Of a stretch of 64,000 bases of DNA, positions 33,390-47,400 are shown in pieces. This DNA comes from Mytilus galloprovincialis (Eukaryota; Mollusca; Bivalvia; Mytilida; Mytilidae): assembly GCF_965363235.1 (NCBI RefSeq), contig NC_134840.1, positions 85,532,916 to 85,596,915 on the forward strand, given 5' to 3'. Position 1 is the first letter of the stretch. Every line of letters starts with the position of its first letter. A program made the position numbers and the translations under genes. The notes beneath the pieces were generated by a model. It was not told the origin of the DNA. It was given only the letters and a program-made list of their open reading frames with translations, and ran no database searches.

Positions 33390-34250
33390 TAAAAAGAAGA
33401 TGTGGTCTGAATGCCAATGAGACAACTCTCAAAAAGAGACCAAATGAAACTGAAATAAACAACTATAGGTCACGTTAGGGTTTTCAACATTGAGTAAACA
33501 CATTCTGCATAGTCAGCTATAAAAGTCCAGAAATGACAAATGTAAAACAATACAAATGAGAAAACTGACAGCCTCATTTCTGTACAAATTAACGAATGAA
33601 AAAAACAAATATGTAACACAGCAACAAACGACAAACACTGAATTACAAGCTCTTGATTTGGGACAGGCATAAGGCAGGGTTAAACTAGTTTTTTGGCACC
33701 AAACTCCTAACATGGGACAGTGGTGTAATGGTACAGCATAAGGACAAACAATGCAAAAAAAGAAACATAAAACAAATATGAAAAAACAGCAATAAAAAAA
33801 AAACAACAATCAATCAATTACAGGCTCTTGACTTGGGACAGGTACTTATACATTGTTGTCAGGTTAAGCTAGTTTGAAGGCATCAACCCTCCTGGAAACT
33901 GGTACATTGGGGTTACAGTACAGTATAAGAACAAGCTATAATTAATGTTGAAAAAGGCTCAAATGGATACAAAAACAAAACACAGAGTGGACGTGACATT
34001 TGTACATCGCAACAGCAAAGAGACACCAAGTACAGAACTGGGAATACTCGTAGTTACTGACATCTATTTCGAAGCCAATAACAACTAATAAAAGAAATGT
34101 TTCTCAGACTAAAATATCAATCAGTCAATTTCACATCCAACATCCAGTGGATGTAGTGTAAAGACATCATGAACAGTCCGAGAAAAAACATTACTTTGTG
34201 CAATGCCAAATACATGAATTGACAGATTGGAGAGCCATGAATGTGACTAT
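33390..34250 (+). repeat. Dispersed repeat, family X copy 2 (longer)
   Basis: Starts with AAGATGTGGTCTGAATGCCA and CAATGAGACAACTCTC, then the phrases shared with 1390-1990. A GGCTCTTGACTTGGGACAGG phrase repeats internally near 33650 and 33825. Minus-strand frames at 33470-33809 are not genes. Confidence 0.65.
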
Positions 34251-35440
34251 TTATACAAAAATGATACTTAGATTGATTTTTCATTTACTGATAACAAAAT
34301 CAATATTAATACCAATAAAAACAATATCCCAAGATCTAATTACAGTGCTGATATTTGTTGTCTTGAAGAATAGGTTTACCTGGATGTTTTTTTAATTTCC
34401 AAGCTTGGTAAAAAAAAATCCTGGAAAATAAGGATGTGGATGTGTAATCCCATTTGAAATAAGATTTCTACAGGTACCAACCAAATCTTTATATCTATGG
34501 AAGAATTTAGTAAAGCTTTGAAGTAATTCGTTGTAACAAAATCCCTGATTTAATACTTTACCAGTTATACATAGATTGTGCTCATTGAAATCCATTGTAA
34601 GTATGTAATATTTTATCAACTTGCTATGACTACTTTTTATACACCAGTTTATTAAAATTTGCTTTGCTTTGATAAAAAAAAATTAAAAAAATTGGTCAGT
34701 ACATGTGTATTATGAATAAGCTGCAATGGATGGAGAACAATATGCAGTCAAATTGCAGTAAATAAACACCTGTTGATAAGTTCTCACAATGAATAGGATA
34801 CAGTTTGCAAACTATTTTGTACTTTTGTATGTGTCTATTTATCATTAGTTCGTATGGGTTTTAGTACTGTGCACTGTTCTTTAGCTACAGTTATAATAAC
34901 AAATTTTGAAGAAATTCTATTACACTGTTCAATGACATAAAACAATGTCATTGGTTTTGTTCCACTTTATGTTCAGAAAAATAACCAAAAGACTAAAATA
35001 ATGCACTAATATTGCCATCCTGTGTTAAAAAGTAGAGAATAGAAGATTTTGCTTTCAACAAGGATTTCATCAGGTCAATAGAGTGAGATTCTATGTGTCC
35101 ATACTTTCAATGTGATCTTTTCATAGTGGTTAAAATTCATATTGCAAAGAAATAAAGAAAACACATGAAAACCAGTTCTAGAATTAAGTGAACACAACTT
35201 GGTCAATTAATTATTGTCTTGCATGCGACAAATGTTGCAGAATGCCTGACATAGGAATTACAATCTGTGGCTGAGTAGAAAACTATTTGCAGAAAGCATT
35301 ATATTACATGACAGTAGAAGACATTGATGCTTTATACCTTATATGCAGATACCTAATGCTATGAAATTTCTGTCTGTCATATATCCAATATCTTTGACCT
35401 TATTTTCATGGTTCAGTGACTGTTTGGAAAAATTATAGTT
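34251..35440. other. Intergenic, nothing recognised
   Basis: AT-rich; short frames at 34198-34395 and 34392-34619 have no recognisable features. Confidence 0.35.
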
Positions 35441-35449
35441 TTATGTTAA

Positions 35450-36420
35450 GTGAATTTTACACTTATTAGTAATATGAGAACTATATTTGGTGTATGGGTT
35501 CCTTGCAATGTCCACATGTCCATCAATTAGGGTTCTGTTGACATCAACTTTCTTTCATGGATCAGTGACCAAGATTAAAGTTATGTAATTAGGTTCATTT
35601 ATCAGACTCTATAATCAGGAGGTGTATTGAATGATTGTAAGGGTAGTATATTAGTCTTATAGGTTTCATCTGACCGTGACTTCATTTTCATGGTATTTAA
35701 TTTTTGTGTTTTAGTCTATTTTCAATTCTGGTAAGTAAGGTCAACTATATTTGGTGTACAGAATGATTGCATGGTGTACCTGTCAATCTTGTTTGTATAT
35801 ATCATCTGTCCTTGATTTAATTTTTATGGTTTATTGGTCAATGTTTGGTTTTTGTGTTTTAGCAGTTTTTTAGATACTATAAGCAATAGGTTAGCTATAT
35901 TTGGTGTATTGAATAATTGTTAGGTGTCTGTCTGACAGATTTACCTGACCTTGACCCATTGTCATGTTTTTTTTTAAATATTAAGTTTGGTGTTTTTTCT
36001 TAAATACTTTAAGCAGTAGGGCCACTGAATTTTTGTATATGAAAAATTGCACGGTGTTTACATCTGTCTGGCAGGGTTCATATGACCTTAACAGCATTTT
36101 CATTGTTCATTGGAGAATGTTAAGTTTTCATAGTTTCATCAGTTTATCAAATACTGTAAGAAATATGTCAATCATATTTGGTATGGAATGATTGTAATGT
36201 GTACATGTCTGTCAGATTTGGTTCAAATGACATTAAACTCATTTTCATGGTTCATTGTTCAATGTTAAGTTTTGGTGGTTTGACCCATTTTTCAAGTTCT
36301 ATAAGCAATAGGCCCACTATATTTGGTGTAAGGAATGATTGTAAGGCGAACATGTCTGTCATGCTTGGTTTATCTGACCTTGACCACATTTTAATGGATC
36401 ATCTGTGCTAAGTTTATGTG
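35450..36420. repeat. Diverged tandem array, about 150-170 bp units
   Basis: About six units share TATATTTGGTGTA-GGAATGATTG, TCTGTCAGATTTG, CTGACCTTGAC, CATTTTCATGGTTCA and AATGTTAAGTTTTGGTG. They are too diverged to fix an exact period by eye. The frame 36178-36411 is part of it. Confidence 0.65.
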
Positions 36421-36889
36421 TGCACACTTGTTTAATGTTGAAACTAGGTCCAAATAATAATACTTGGTCTTCATTAAAGGTCATGTTCAATATGGTATAA
36501 ATACAACTAAAAACCTTTTGACTGATTGAGGTTTAAAACCACTTCAGGCTTTAGGACACTAGAGCTATGTTGGCATGAGAGTAACCATGGACCCTGCATT
36601 GACAGTTAATGGTTAATTGATGCCTTCACATCTGTACTAGTATAATAAACTATTAGCGTCCCTATACTAAGAATATATCAGCTGGAAAGTCTTTAACCCA
36701 GTATTCAGCAAATCTTATTGTGTTGTACATGCACATTTTTTTCAACGGTGTTATTCTAGACATTTGTGGTCTTCATGTCAGTACATAATATCCATTTGTA
36801 TGGTCTCTACACCAGTACATTGCACATTTTGGTGAACTTGTAGTGGCTATGTAATGGTTTCCATACACGAAAACAACAAATTTTAATAA

Positions 36890-37245
36890 TGTCTGTCCAA
36901 AGATAGAACAATCTTAATGTCCCTGTATCTGTTTACAGCATTAAGTTTTATGGTTTCTGTACATGAAACAACATTTTTAAATAGTGTCTATTCGAAGATT
37001 GAACAATCTTAATGTCCCTGTATCTGTTTACAGCATTAAGTTTTATGGTTTCTGTACATGAAACAACATTTTTAATGGTGTCTATCCGAAGATTGAACAA
37101 TCTTAATGTCCCTGTATCTGTTTACAGCATTAAGTTTTATGGTTTCTGTACATGAAACAACATTTTTAAATAGTGTCTATTCGAAGATTGAACAATCTTA
37201 ATGTATCTGTTTACAGCATTTAGTTTTATTGTCTCTGTACTTGGA
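36890..37245. repeat. ~95-bp tandem array, four units
   Basis: TTGAACAATCTTAATGTCCC and TTTATGGTTTCTGTACATGA recur in units starting near 36890, 36986, 37079 and 37173. The last unit is partial. Confidence 0.85.
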
Positions 37246-37284
37246 AACAGCACCTCCAGTTTTTTGGTGTCGGTTGTGTTACTA

Positions 37285-37480
37285 ATAAAATTGAGAAAAG
37301 AAATGGGGAATGTGTCAAAGCGACAACAACCCAACCATAGACCAGACAACAGCCGAAGGCCACCAATGGGTCTTCAATGTAGCGAGTAACTCCCGCACCC
37401 ATAGGTGTCCTTCAGCTGGCCCCTTAAAAATATGTATACTAGTACAGTAATAAGTCTTTATTTTTCTATGTTGTGTTTTG
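37285..37480 (+). repeat. Mussel-type dispersed repeat, GGGGAATGTGTCAAAG family, copy 3
   Basis: Plus-strand copy: GAAATGGGGAATGTGTCAAA, then CAGCCGAAGGCCACCAATGG, CAGCTGGCCCCTTAAAAATA and TAAGTCTTTATTTTT. It shows the order of the family parts. Confidence 0.7.
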
Positions 37481-38086
37481 TGTGCTATCTTTTGTCTGTT
37501 TATTTTTTTTTTAGCCATGGCATTGACAGTTTATTTTTGATTTATGAGTTTGAATGTCCCTCTGGTATCTTTCATCCCTCTTTTAATGGTGTCTGTCCCT
37601 GTATCAGTTACCAGCATTAAGTTTTATTATACATGAGAACAGCACATTCTAATGGTAACTGTACCATGCAGTTGACAGCATCTTTCTTTTTTTTTTAAGA
37701 TCCTACAGCATTTTGTGGCCTCTTTACATCCAGCAATTTTTAAAAGAGAGTTATGGTAAACATACCAAAGTCGAAAAAGAACTAACAAAAACACACAACA
37801 ACCAACAGTATGCAAATCACAACATAGGAATCTAAAGACCAAAATCCCAGGGTGATCTCAGGTGCTCCAGAAGTGTTAGCATACACTGCTCCACATGTGG
37901 CAATCTTTGTGTTGCTCATGTAAATTCAATCCTTTGTTTTTCTAAACAACTTCAAAAGGTCAATTTACCTGAGCGAGTTAAAAATTACAAAAAGATATGA
38001 TTAGTAATTATTTTTCTTGTCCTCTCAGGTTTTATATGAATGCTGCAACAATCAATAAAACAACCAATAACAATATATCCTTCTCT

Positions 38087-38092
38087 TTTATT
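38087..38092 (-). promoter_or_regulatory. Candidate poly(A) signal, TSR/VWA gene
   Basis: TTTATT on the plus strand is AATAAA on the gene strand, 31 bases after the stop codon. Confidence 0.5.
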
Positions 38093-38122
38093 AGGTAAAA
38101 CAATACATAAAATGTGAAATGA

Positions 38123-38415
38123 TTAGTTAAATGAAGTACACTTCATACCCGTGCTAATCAGAATATTCTTTATGATACGCACAAGGTCTGAAAACTCTCT
38201 ATAGTCTCTGGATGAGTACAGATGGTCTTTCAATGGTTGTGAAACCAATCCAGACAATAGATCCTTTCCTTGTTGTCCTTGGATACCGATCATCATTCCG
38301 TACACTTCACCCATTTTTTGTAAGTCCTTAGCGAATCTTTCAGTCACTTCCTTCTTGTTACAGTTGTATAAACCATCTGTCAACAACAAGATCTGTTTCT
38401 TGACACCTGGTCTTG
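38123..38415 (-). CDS. VWA exon 2 and C-terminus
   Basis: Encodes KKQILLLTDGLYNCNKKE (Asp of the third metal-site loop), the rest of the Rossmann-like VWA fold, and the end GMKCTSFN with TAA at 38123-38125. Confidence 0.9.
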
Positions 38416-41400
38416 CTGCAAGTAAAATACATAAAGGATGATATAATGTTCAAGTTTATAAAAAAGATTCAAATGACTGATATTGTGCTATGATTGATAC
38501 TACCTTAAAAACATACTCGTGATTTTAATTCATTTTTTTTTTTAATTTTAAGATTTCCATATCTAAGTAAAAGATTTTTAATCTAATTTTAATGTTCCTG
38601 ATTAGTATGTGTTCTATCATTGTGATACTCACAGGAAAGAGATAGCAAATCGCTGCCATTGTATGCGTAGAATAGTTTTTTCAATTAGTTGCACTTCTTC
38701 AAACTTCACTTGAACAATGTGATACATTTTTTTTATATATAAGTTTAAATTGAATTCAAACTGCAACATAGAACAAAATTGTCCAATTGTAATTATAAAA
38801 GAAAATTGCTTTTTGTTAAGCACAGCAAGATCCTTAAAAAATGACATTATCATGAAGTTTATCAATAAAAAAAACTTGTTACTTACCCTTTGGCATATGG
38901 TTGTTTGCTACATGTTCCAATGCTTTGCTGGTACATGTTGTGGCACCCATATACGGAGTACTTGTAATGGCATTCTTAATATCAGCAAGTTTCTTGTGTT
39001 CGCCAAAGTGGAATATGTCCTGTACATCAGTAGAGAATTGGATCATACCAAGTTGATTATAGCCTTGACCCTGTCTTGGTTGGTAAGGTTCGGGTGATGG
39101 ACACATGTATGACAACAGATTGTACAAGTCTTCAAGAGATTTCTTGAAATAATTTAATCCTATACTTCCAGAGGAATCTACGATGACCATGATATCTCTT
39201 GATCCATTATATCCTCGGATGAAGTGTTTGATAATGTGTTCTGCTGTTTTCTCGGGAGTAATTTCTGTAAAATAAGAAAGTTTTTATAGACTAAAAAATC
39301 AGTCTACCATGCATACCAAAATGAGGTTTCAATTTAAAAGGACTAAATATTTGTTTCTTCACTCATTATTATGCATATTCTTCACAATCATCAAATTTTA
39401 AGTCTAGTGATGATACATCACTTCCATATTGTAAAGGCATTTGAACTTGTAACAAAGCAATGAGAACATTTATTATTGCAAATATAGTTATCTCCCCTGA
39501 AATAGTGTTAACTCGCCTGAAGCAAAATACAATTAAGGAATGAAAGGGCGAAAAAATCCTTTTTTTTTGTGTATGTCTTAAATATATATAACTAGTTACA
39601 AACAAAGAAGAATTAACATACCTGCTGGAGCCTCTTGTTCTAAATCTGGACATCTGTCACCACCATTTGCTGGTGGCTGTGTGACTCGTCTCGTTCTGGT
39701 TCTTGTTCCAAATCCAAATGGTTCACTCCATTCTTCCCAATGTCCAACACGGCAGTCAATCTTAACTAATTATAGAAAAAAACATATCATTAGATTCCTT
39801 TTATCTCAGTTATATACCATGTGAGTATAAAAAACAAAGGATGCTTTTCATTCTTCCCCAAAATGTAATATTAAAAATAATGAGTCATGTGACTCATGTC
39901 ACCAGGGTTCACAAGTTACAGGAGGTGCAAATATAAAAATCTAATCAAATTTAATTAGTTTGCATTATATACTTAGTTTTTAAAATAAATTAGATGTTTA
40001 AAAATCAATAAGGTGTTTTGATTTTAAATGTTTTTTTGTTATTAACAACATAGCATGACATATGTTGTCATTGTTGTGTTGTTATAAAAAGGTCTTACAT
40101 GGTTGTTTGCTTATTTATGCTTTTGTATGAAAAATAGTAATGAAGAGGTTTTTTTTCACATAGTGTTGATTACAAACCTCTCTTTCTCTCAATAAGTTCT
40201 GGACAATCTTTGCCTCCATTCTTTGGATTTTTGATTACTTTCCTTGTTCTCTCACTCATGCCAGTCTTAGGATGAGCTGCTCCCCATGATCCCCAGTTTC
40301 CTACTTCACAATCGATAGAAACTGCAATGCAAATAAAGGGATTGATAATAAGATTTTTTCTGATGCATCTCATATTTGTCAAGATGGAAATCAGCAAATT
40401 GTAGAATTTTTAAATAGTCTCAAATCCTTCATTGATTAATCATGTAGTAGTTAATATTCTTGAAAAAAATCCGACCTGAATAAAAAGATTGTGACAGCAA
40501 TGTAAAATCGGAAAATCATTTAATTTGGCCAGAACTACGTTTAAATTAGTTTATGTTTTAAAAACAAATAAATTGAATTGGATATGGCAACAGGCAAAGC
40601 CTATGTAAGCCTTCTCCTTTTCAAGAACATTGAGGACCACATATTCCAAATACAGCTAAGGACATCTAATCCCGGGGTAGAAAATCCTTAGTGTTTTGAA
40701 AATTCAAAAATTTTCAGCTAGTTATTTGTGATCAATTAAGTGTAAGTGATCCTTACCTTCTTCTGTTTCAAATGTTTTTGGACATGGTCTTCCTCCATTA
40801 AGTTCAACCTGTTTGATTGCCCTCCTTCTGGTTGATGTACCAGTGATGGCATTTACAGTCCATGCTCCCCATTCAAGTACAACACAGTCAATCTTAACTA
40901 TATTAGAAAATAAATAACAGTTGTTGCATTACAATTTTAATCTAAATGTTATATTGCAAATTACAATTGTAAAATTAGTAAATCACATATATATTTTAAC
41001 TACAACATAAATTCAGATTATTTTTGTTGCTATTTTTGTTCTGTCTTCTTTTTACTACAAATTCAGAACAGTTCTCATGATTTTCTTGCTGTGTTGCAAA
41101 CCCATTGGTAGCCTTGAGCGTTTTTCTGCTCTGGGTTGTTGTCTCTTTAACACATTCCCCATTTCCATTCTCAATTTTATTTTATTAAGCTTGTGATTTT
41201 GACAACATCCTTAAACAGCTTTTGAGAATACAAATTGACTGACAAAGCAAATTGATTAACACATGTATTGTGCCCATTGTAAAAGAACATTTTTTTCCAT
41301 GCTTAAAGTTTATGTTTTATACTTGATTTAAATCTTCATCCTCTCTTTAATACTATTATCAGTAATATATAAATAATTATGTGAAAGTGGTTGAAATACT

Positions 41401-44400
41401 AATTATGTCTCACATTTAATGATATTTTTTGATTTGTTACTGTGTGGCAAATATCATAAAACTCAAATTTGTTTTAGTAAATAAATTTTCCTATGGTCAA
41501 TTAATAAATACGTTTTTTGGATTCTGCAGTTTCTCCACATGGTTCTCCATATTGGTTTCCATTCTTCATTATTCTTCTAGATCTTGTTACTAGACCTCCT
41601 TCGATCATCTCTGACCAATTTGTCCATTGACCCATTACACAGTCAATTCCAACTAAAGATAAACATTTGAAAAAATATAAGTGACTTAAAGGCACAATCA
41701 TAGTGTAAACAAAGAGTGGATGCTTTTTTTTAATTCCAGCAATATACAGCAGGTTAATTTAGAATTGCCACATTTACAAAAAATAATGCCTTGAAAAGTT
41801 TAATACCTCAAAATCAATTAGTAATTTTTCTGACTTGGTTAAATGAACAAAGCCATATGAAAAAGATATTTCCTCAAGAAATATAAAACATTTTAATGCA
41901 AAACCATTCCTGAATGGTTCATTGAGCAAAGCCTTTAAAAAAAAAAATCAAAATTTACTTTCTTGTAATATTGATGTCTTATAAAGGAATTTATCCTTTT
42001 TTTCATGGTTCACATGTTTAAGCACCTGCTACTAACATATGTATTATAAACCTGATCTAGTAAAAAAATAAGGAAATGTGGTATAATGGACAATGACATA
42101 TAAGTTGTATATCTGAGTATGCAAAGTTTGTTTATTTCAAAACTCTTTGTTATCAATGTAACATTAATATGTATCAGTCTCACCTTGTTATGCATTCCAG
42201 AGTGAAGGATGTAATATTTTTTTTTTGCAGCTTCATGTTTTTGATTTCTTGATTACTTAAATACCTTACTTTTAGTCCCCCAAAATTTGTTTGGTATATT
42301 ACATGGTGGAGAATCTATTTTATAATGTTAATGAACAAAACCAAAAGTTGCCTCATTAGCAATCCTAAAACAACTTCTTTTTTACAATTCAATATTTATT
42401 TTCTATAAAAGCCCCTGTTAAAATGTGAAATAATACAACAGAAAAAATTAACAGCATTTCACTGTCTCCTCACAATGTAGGATCTGTCCAAGGGCAACAA
42501 ATTTTAAGTTATTTTGCATCAAACTCCTTAAATTATTGATCTGCTCTGGTGATCACATAATGATAGATGGCAACCAATGACAACCACTAGACTTCCTGCT
42601 GACTTCTGGGATATATCTTACTGTAAGTTTTTACTTACCCTCCTTTGTTTCCTCAAGTTCTGGACATGGTTTACCATTACCGACAGCTGCACGGAGGACA
42701 GTTCTTGTTCTTCGTGAAATTCCATTATTGTTTGGTGTTGACCAGTATGACCATTCACTTACAATACATGGTTGATCAACTACAAAAAATAGAACTCACT
42801 TTTAATGATTGTTTGATGTGAACCTTCCAGTAAATCTAAAAAACAATTAAAAATCTCCCCACTTGAAGTTTAACTTATCAATTATCTAAAAATTGATTCA
42901 CTTTTTGTACCCTCCACTAATCTATCAGATATGAAAATTTAAGATTTTCACCATTTTTGGCTAATAATTGGCCTTTCTCTCTATCCTTCTCATTAACTTA
43001 CACACAGTAATTAAGTATTGAAATAAATTTCAGCAAGTGTATAGTCAAAAGTTCAGTTTACCTTGTTTTGTTTCTTGGAGATCTGGACAATCTTGACCTT
43101 CACCAACAGTTGCCCTCAGGACTTCTCTTGTTCTTCTTGAAACTCCATTAGAGTCTGGTGTGGACCAGTATGACCATTCACTTACAACACATGGTTGATC
43201 AACTACAACAAAGCAAATATAAATGTTGTAAGAAATGATAAAAGTTAATACCAAAGTGCCAAATGACTTTTTCATCAGGATATTTTTTGAAGTAATCCTT
43301 TCTTCTTGCCAACCAAACTTCTAAATTTTTTGGTTTACTTTTGAATATGAGGAATTAAAAAATAAATGTAGAAAGTGTGCATAGGACATAGATGATTCCT
43401 CCTCTTCGATTACCGTTATAAAGAGACATATCTAGTGAACTGTAAAAGTGACTTACCTCCTCTTAGATTACCGTTATAAAGAGACATATCTAGTGAACTG
43501 TAAAAGTGACTTACCTCCTCTTAGATTACCGTTATAAAGAGACATATCTAGTGAACTGAAAAAGTGACTTAACCCAAAAACGATTGTGATTTGTGTATTA
43601 TGGTAATAAGCATTGTGTACAAGTTTCATAACATTTGGTTAAGGCAAACTGAAGTTAGAATGGAAACCAATTTTCAGACTACATATTATGTACATACAAA
43701 CAGATGGACAAGGGTAACACTTAATGCTCCTTTTTGCCTAGCGGCAATCTCACTTCTCTGTAAACTTTGGAGACCATGCCATGTTAATTTGTCTTTTTTT
43801 ATAAACAAATTTATTTACATGCATTTATAAAAAGACAGGCATAAAAAAAACTCTGTATTAATTTTTTGCAAGGAACAATGTATTTTTACATTTTTTTTAC
43901 CTCGTCTAGTTTCTTTGAGTGGAGGACATCGTTTTCCACCATGAAGTGGTGCAACCTGTACATCTCTTGTTCTTTCTGATCTGCCACCACGGTTTGGTGC
44001 AGTCCACAAAGTCCATTCTGTTACAACACAGTCTCTTGATACTGAAAAAAGAATTGCCATAATTACATATTGGTTGAAGACAGTTTATTGGCCTCTTAGT
44101 AGATATCTTTTGGTTATATTTGTTGTTGTGTTGCTGTCTTATTAATCTATACCCCCAAATCACTTTTTCATTTATAATGACCTTCAAGTTGGAATAATTT
44201 GTTTGCTTGTTTTTGCATACAAACCTGTAGGAAATTTGTACTGTAAATTCAGAAATTATTGCGTGCATTTATTATTGCGATTTGCCGACCACAGGCAAAA
44301 ATGCGAGGTTTAATTATTGCGACTTGCCGATTAAAAAAAAAAAAATTATGCTGAACATTATTGTAAATCACAGATGTTCACATGTCTTTTCGCAAAGTAA

Positions 44401-47400
44401 ATTTTTGTTCAAATCTATGCATTTAGTTACCTTCCGTATGTTTTCTGTGATTGAATACACAATTCTTAACTGATGTAACTTGTAAAGGGGATCTAGAAAC
44501 TAAGATGCATTACTAGAACTTATGTGTTGTGCATGCCGACTTTGGGGATCTAGAAACTTAATTGAACATCGACCACGTGCAGAAGATTAGTGTAGAACGA
44601 GGCCCGGCTTGGGTAATTATAGGATATTTTTAACTTCAAAAGAAAATAAATTACAATATTAAAAGTTTTATTTATTATTTATTTATTGTAATAAATTGTA
44701 TTATATAACTTGTTTTTATTTCTAAGTTTCAAAAGGTTTATTTATACTGAAAATACACATGCTCCACTGAACAATTACAAACAATATTAACAAAATAAAA
44801 TAACATCGTAATTTGTCACTTTATATAATAATCGAACAGCATTCAAAAGTAATTACTAGTACTAGTATCCCATTCATAAAAGTTCCCGGCAGTATTGTTC
44901 AATCATAAACATATTACAGACACATTACCAATTAAAAGTCGAAGTGTTATAAAAATGTCACCTGGCTTCACTGATTACACAGGTTAGCCGAAATAAGTTG
45001 TAAAAACATATTACCCTTAAATGCCCCAGGTGAAAGGTTAAACACATCACACCACTGAACAAAGGGAGATAAATCAATCACAAATTGACATTGGAAAAAT
45101 GAAAGTAAGAATGCGAGGTTTAATTATTGCGATCGTCCGACGCTCGCATTATTCGCATTAATAAAAACCTCGCAATAATTTCTGAATTTACAGTATTTAT
45201 GTTGAGCATTTGAATTAGTGGTTCACTACTGCCCAAGAAATTCTCAAAATTGTTTATAAGTACCCCAGGATTAATTAAGGAATGACTGTAATATTTTTTC
45301 TGTCTATGAAGAAATAATATAAAAAATGTGGTGCACACTGAATAACGCGCGTAGCGGGTTATTTAACAGTGTGCACCACATTTTTTATGTTATTTCGAAA
45401 AGACAGAAAAAATATTACAGTCATTTCTTATAATTTAATTCTAAATTCCATTTTAAACCGTAGAAAACCATGAAAAAACATTGATGACGTCACGGTCACA
45501 TGACTAAATTATGTCTATGGGCTCATAACAAAATAACGTCAGCCAATCAGAAGACGTGTTACATCCATAATTAAATATTGATGTTTAAATGATTAAAGTG
45601 TAGTGCATGAGGTACACACTGAACTAATTGAGCTGTATAACCTATTATCAAGTTATGTAGAAGTCATCAAAGCAATAAATGAAAACTTTCAAAGGGGACT
45701 TTTGTCCTAAACAATGTTAAGCATGTTTCTAATACTAACCTTTTCTTGTTTCTTCTAATGGTGGACAATTGCCAGCACCATTTTGTGGTTGTATTATTAC
45801 AGTTCTCTCTCGTTTACTAATTCCATCAGAGTTGGCATAACTCCATACGCCCCATTCAGATACTACACAGATTACCTTAACTGTAAAAGATGTAATAGTA
45901 TGTTGTATATTTGTTTATTATTACCTTTTAGTTCTAAAATAATGATGACAAGAAAATTAAATTCTCTCAAATAATAATGTATCCACTGTTGCAAAATTGT
46001 ATTGTCACAAAAGTTTGTTTAACTTAATAATCAAGTAAAATCAGGGACTTAAATAAAGAAACACATTTTAAGTTTCTTTGAATCTGCTGTAAAAATTCTG
46101 TTTTTTCCCATCTATTATGATACATTATATTCCCTGAAAATCAACATTCACTCAAACACAGTTTACACTAAAAGTTAACATTCGATGCCCACCTTTGTCT
46201 CTCTGGATCAATTCTGGACATTCTTGTCCACCATTCAGTGCTGGTCTTACTACACCTCTAGTTCTGGTTCTGGTTCCTTGTGGATCTGGCTTAGACCATT
46301 CGGTCCATTCAGAAACAATACATGGGAGTTTGACTGAAAATAATACATTTGGTCATGATTTCTTATATACATATATACATGTCAGTGAATTCTTAACTTT
46401 CAAGAAAACTTGTATAATATACAGTGATACATGGTGACAAGTCTCAATAGAATTGGAATTCTGTCCTTTTGTAGCATTTCATGTTTTACAAAAATATTTG
46501 GATTTTATAAAGGATTATATTTTTGACTGGTATAATAACTTACAGTGTGTGCTTTCAATTAAAAGGGATTCCATGAAAATATGAGTTGAAATTGAAATAA
46601 ACTGATTAAATTATAAGAAGATATTTAAGAAGGGTCATTTAGCATTATTTGGCACAACTTTTTGGAATTTTGGATCCTAATGCTCTTCAACTTTGTACTT
46701 GTTTGGCTTTATAAATATTTTGATATGAGCGTCACTGATGAGTCTTATGAAACGCGCGTCTGGCGTACTAAATTATAATCCTGGTACCCTTGATAACTAT
46801 TCAACTGTAATTAATATATAATTTTTTTTTCTGTTTTTCAAAAAGTAAAATTGATACACTAAAGTGATCTTTTTTTTTTTAATGTAATCCCCATTCTCTG
46901 ACTCTTAAACCTTAAAAAAGGATTCTATTCTTAAATTTGTGAAAATGTTATTCCATAAAATAAGGCTTACTTTTCCTGGATTGTAGAAGTGGTGGACATT
47001 CTCCATCAACATTAAGTGGAGGTCTGAGTACCATTCTATTTCTGTAAGATGTTCCGGTGGCATCAGGTGAACTCCATTCGGTCCAGTCACTTACAATACA
47101 TGGAAGTGGTACTGCAAAAATAAAAATAATCCAGGTTATTTTTAACATGAGTATATATTTCTCCCCTTCCTACTTCTGTTTATGTTATAAAAGAAAAAAA
47201 AATCTGATCTGCATTTAATAATAAAAAACAAAGCTGTATGAGTAATGAAGCAACTCTTGTCAAGGTTTTTATCTAATTTGCATGTAAACATAATGACATT
47301 TTGAATTGACAAATTTCTCCTTATGCAGAAAAGTCAAAATCTATAATTTGTTATAAAAAACATACGAAATCAATCTGATCAAAACTAAATAGTAAAGGAA

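Noticed and set aside
33470..33809. Cys/Phe-rich minus-strand frames of 66 and 98 residues
   Set aside because: They lie in dispersed repeat family X, which also gives frames at 1295-1537.
35450..36420. Possible long non-coding RNA or gene with repeated domains
   Set aside because: Units contain stops in all frames and fit a decayed satellite better.
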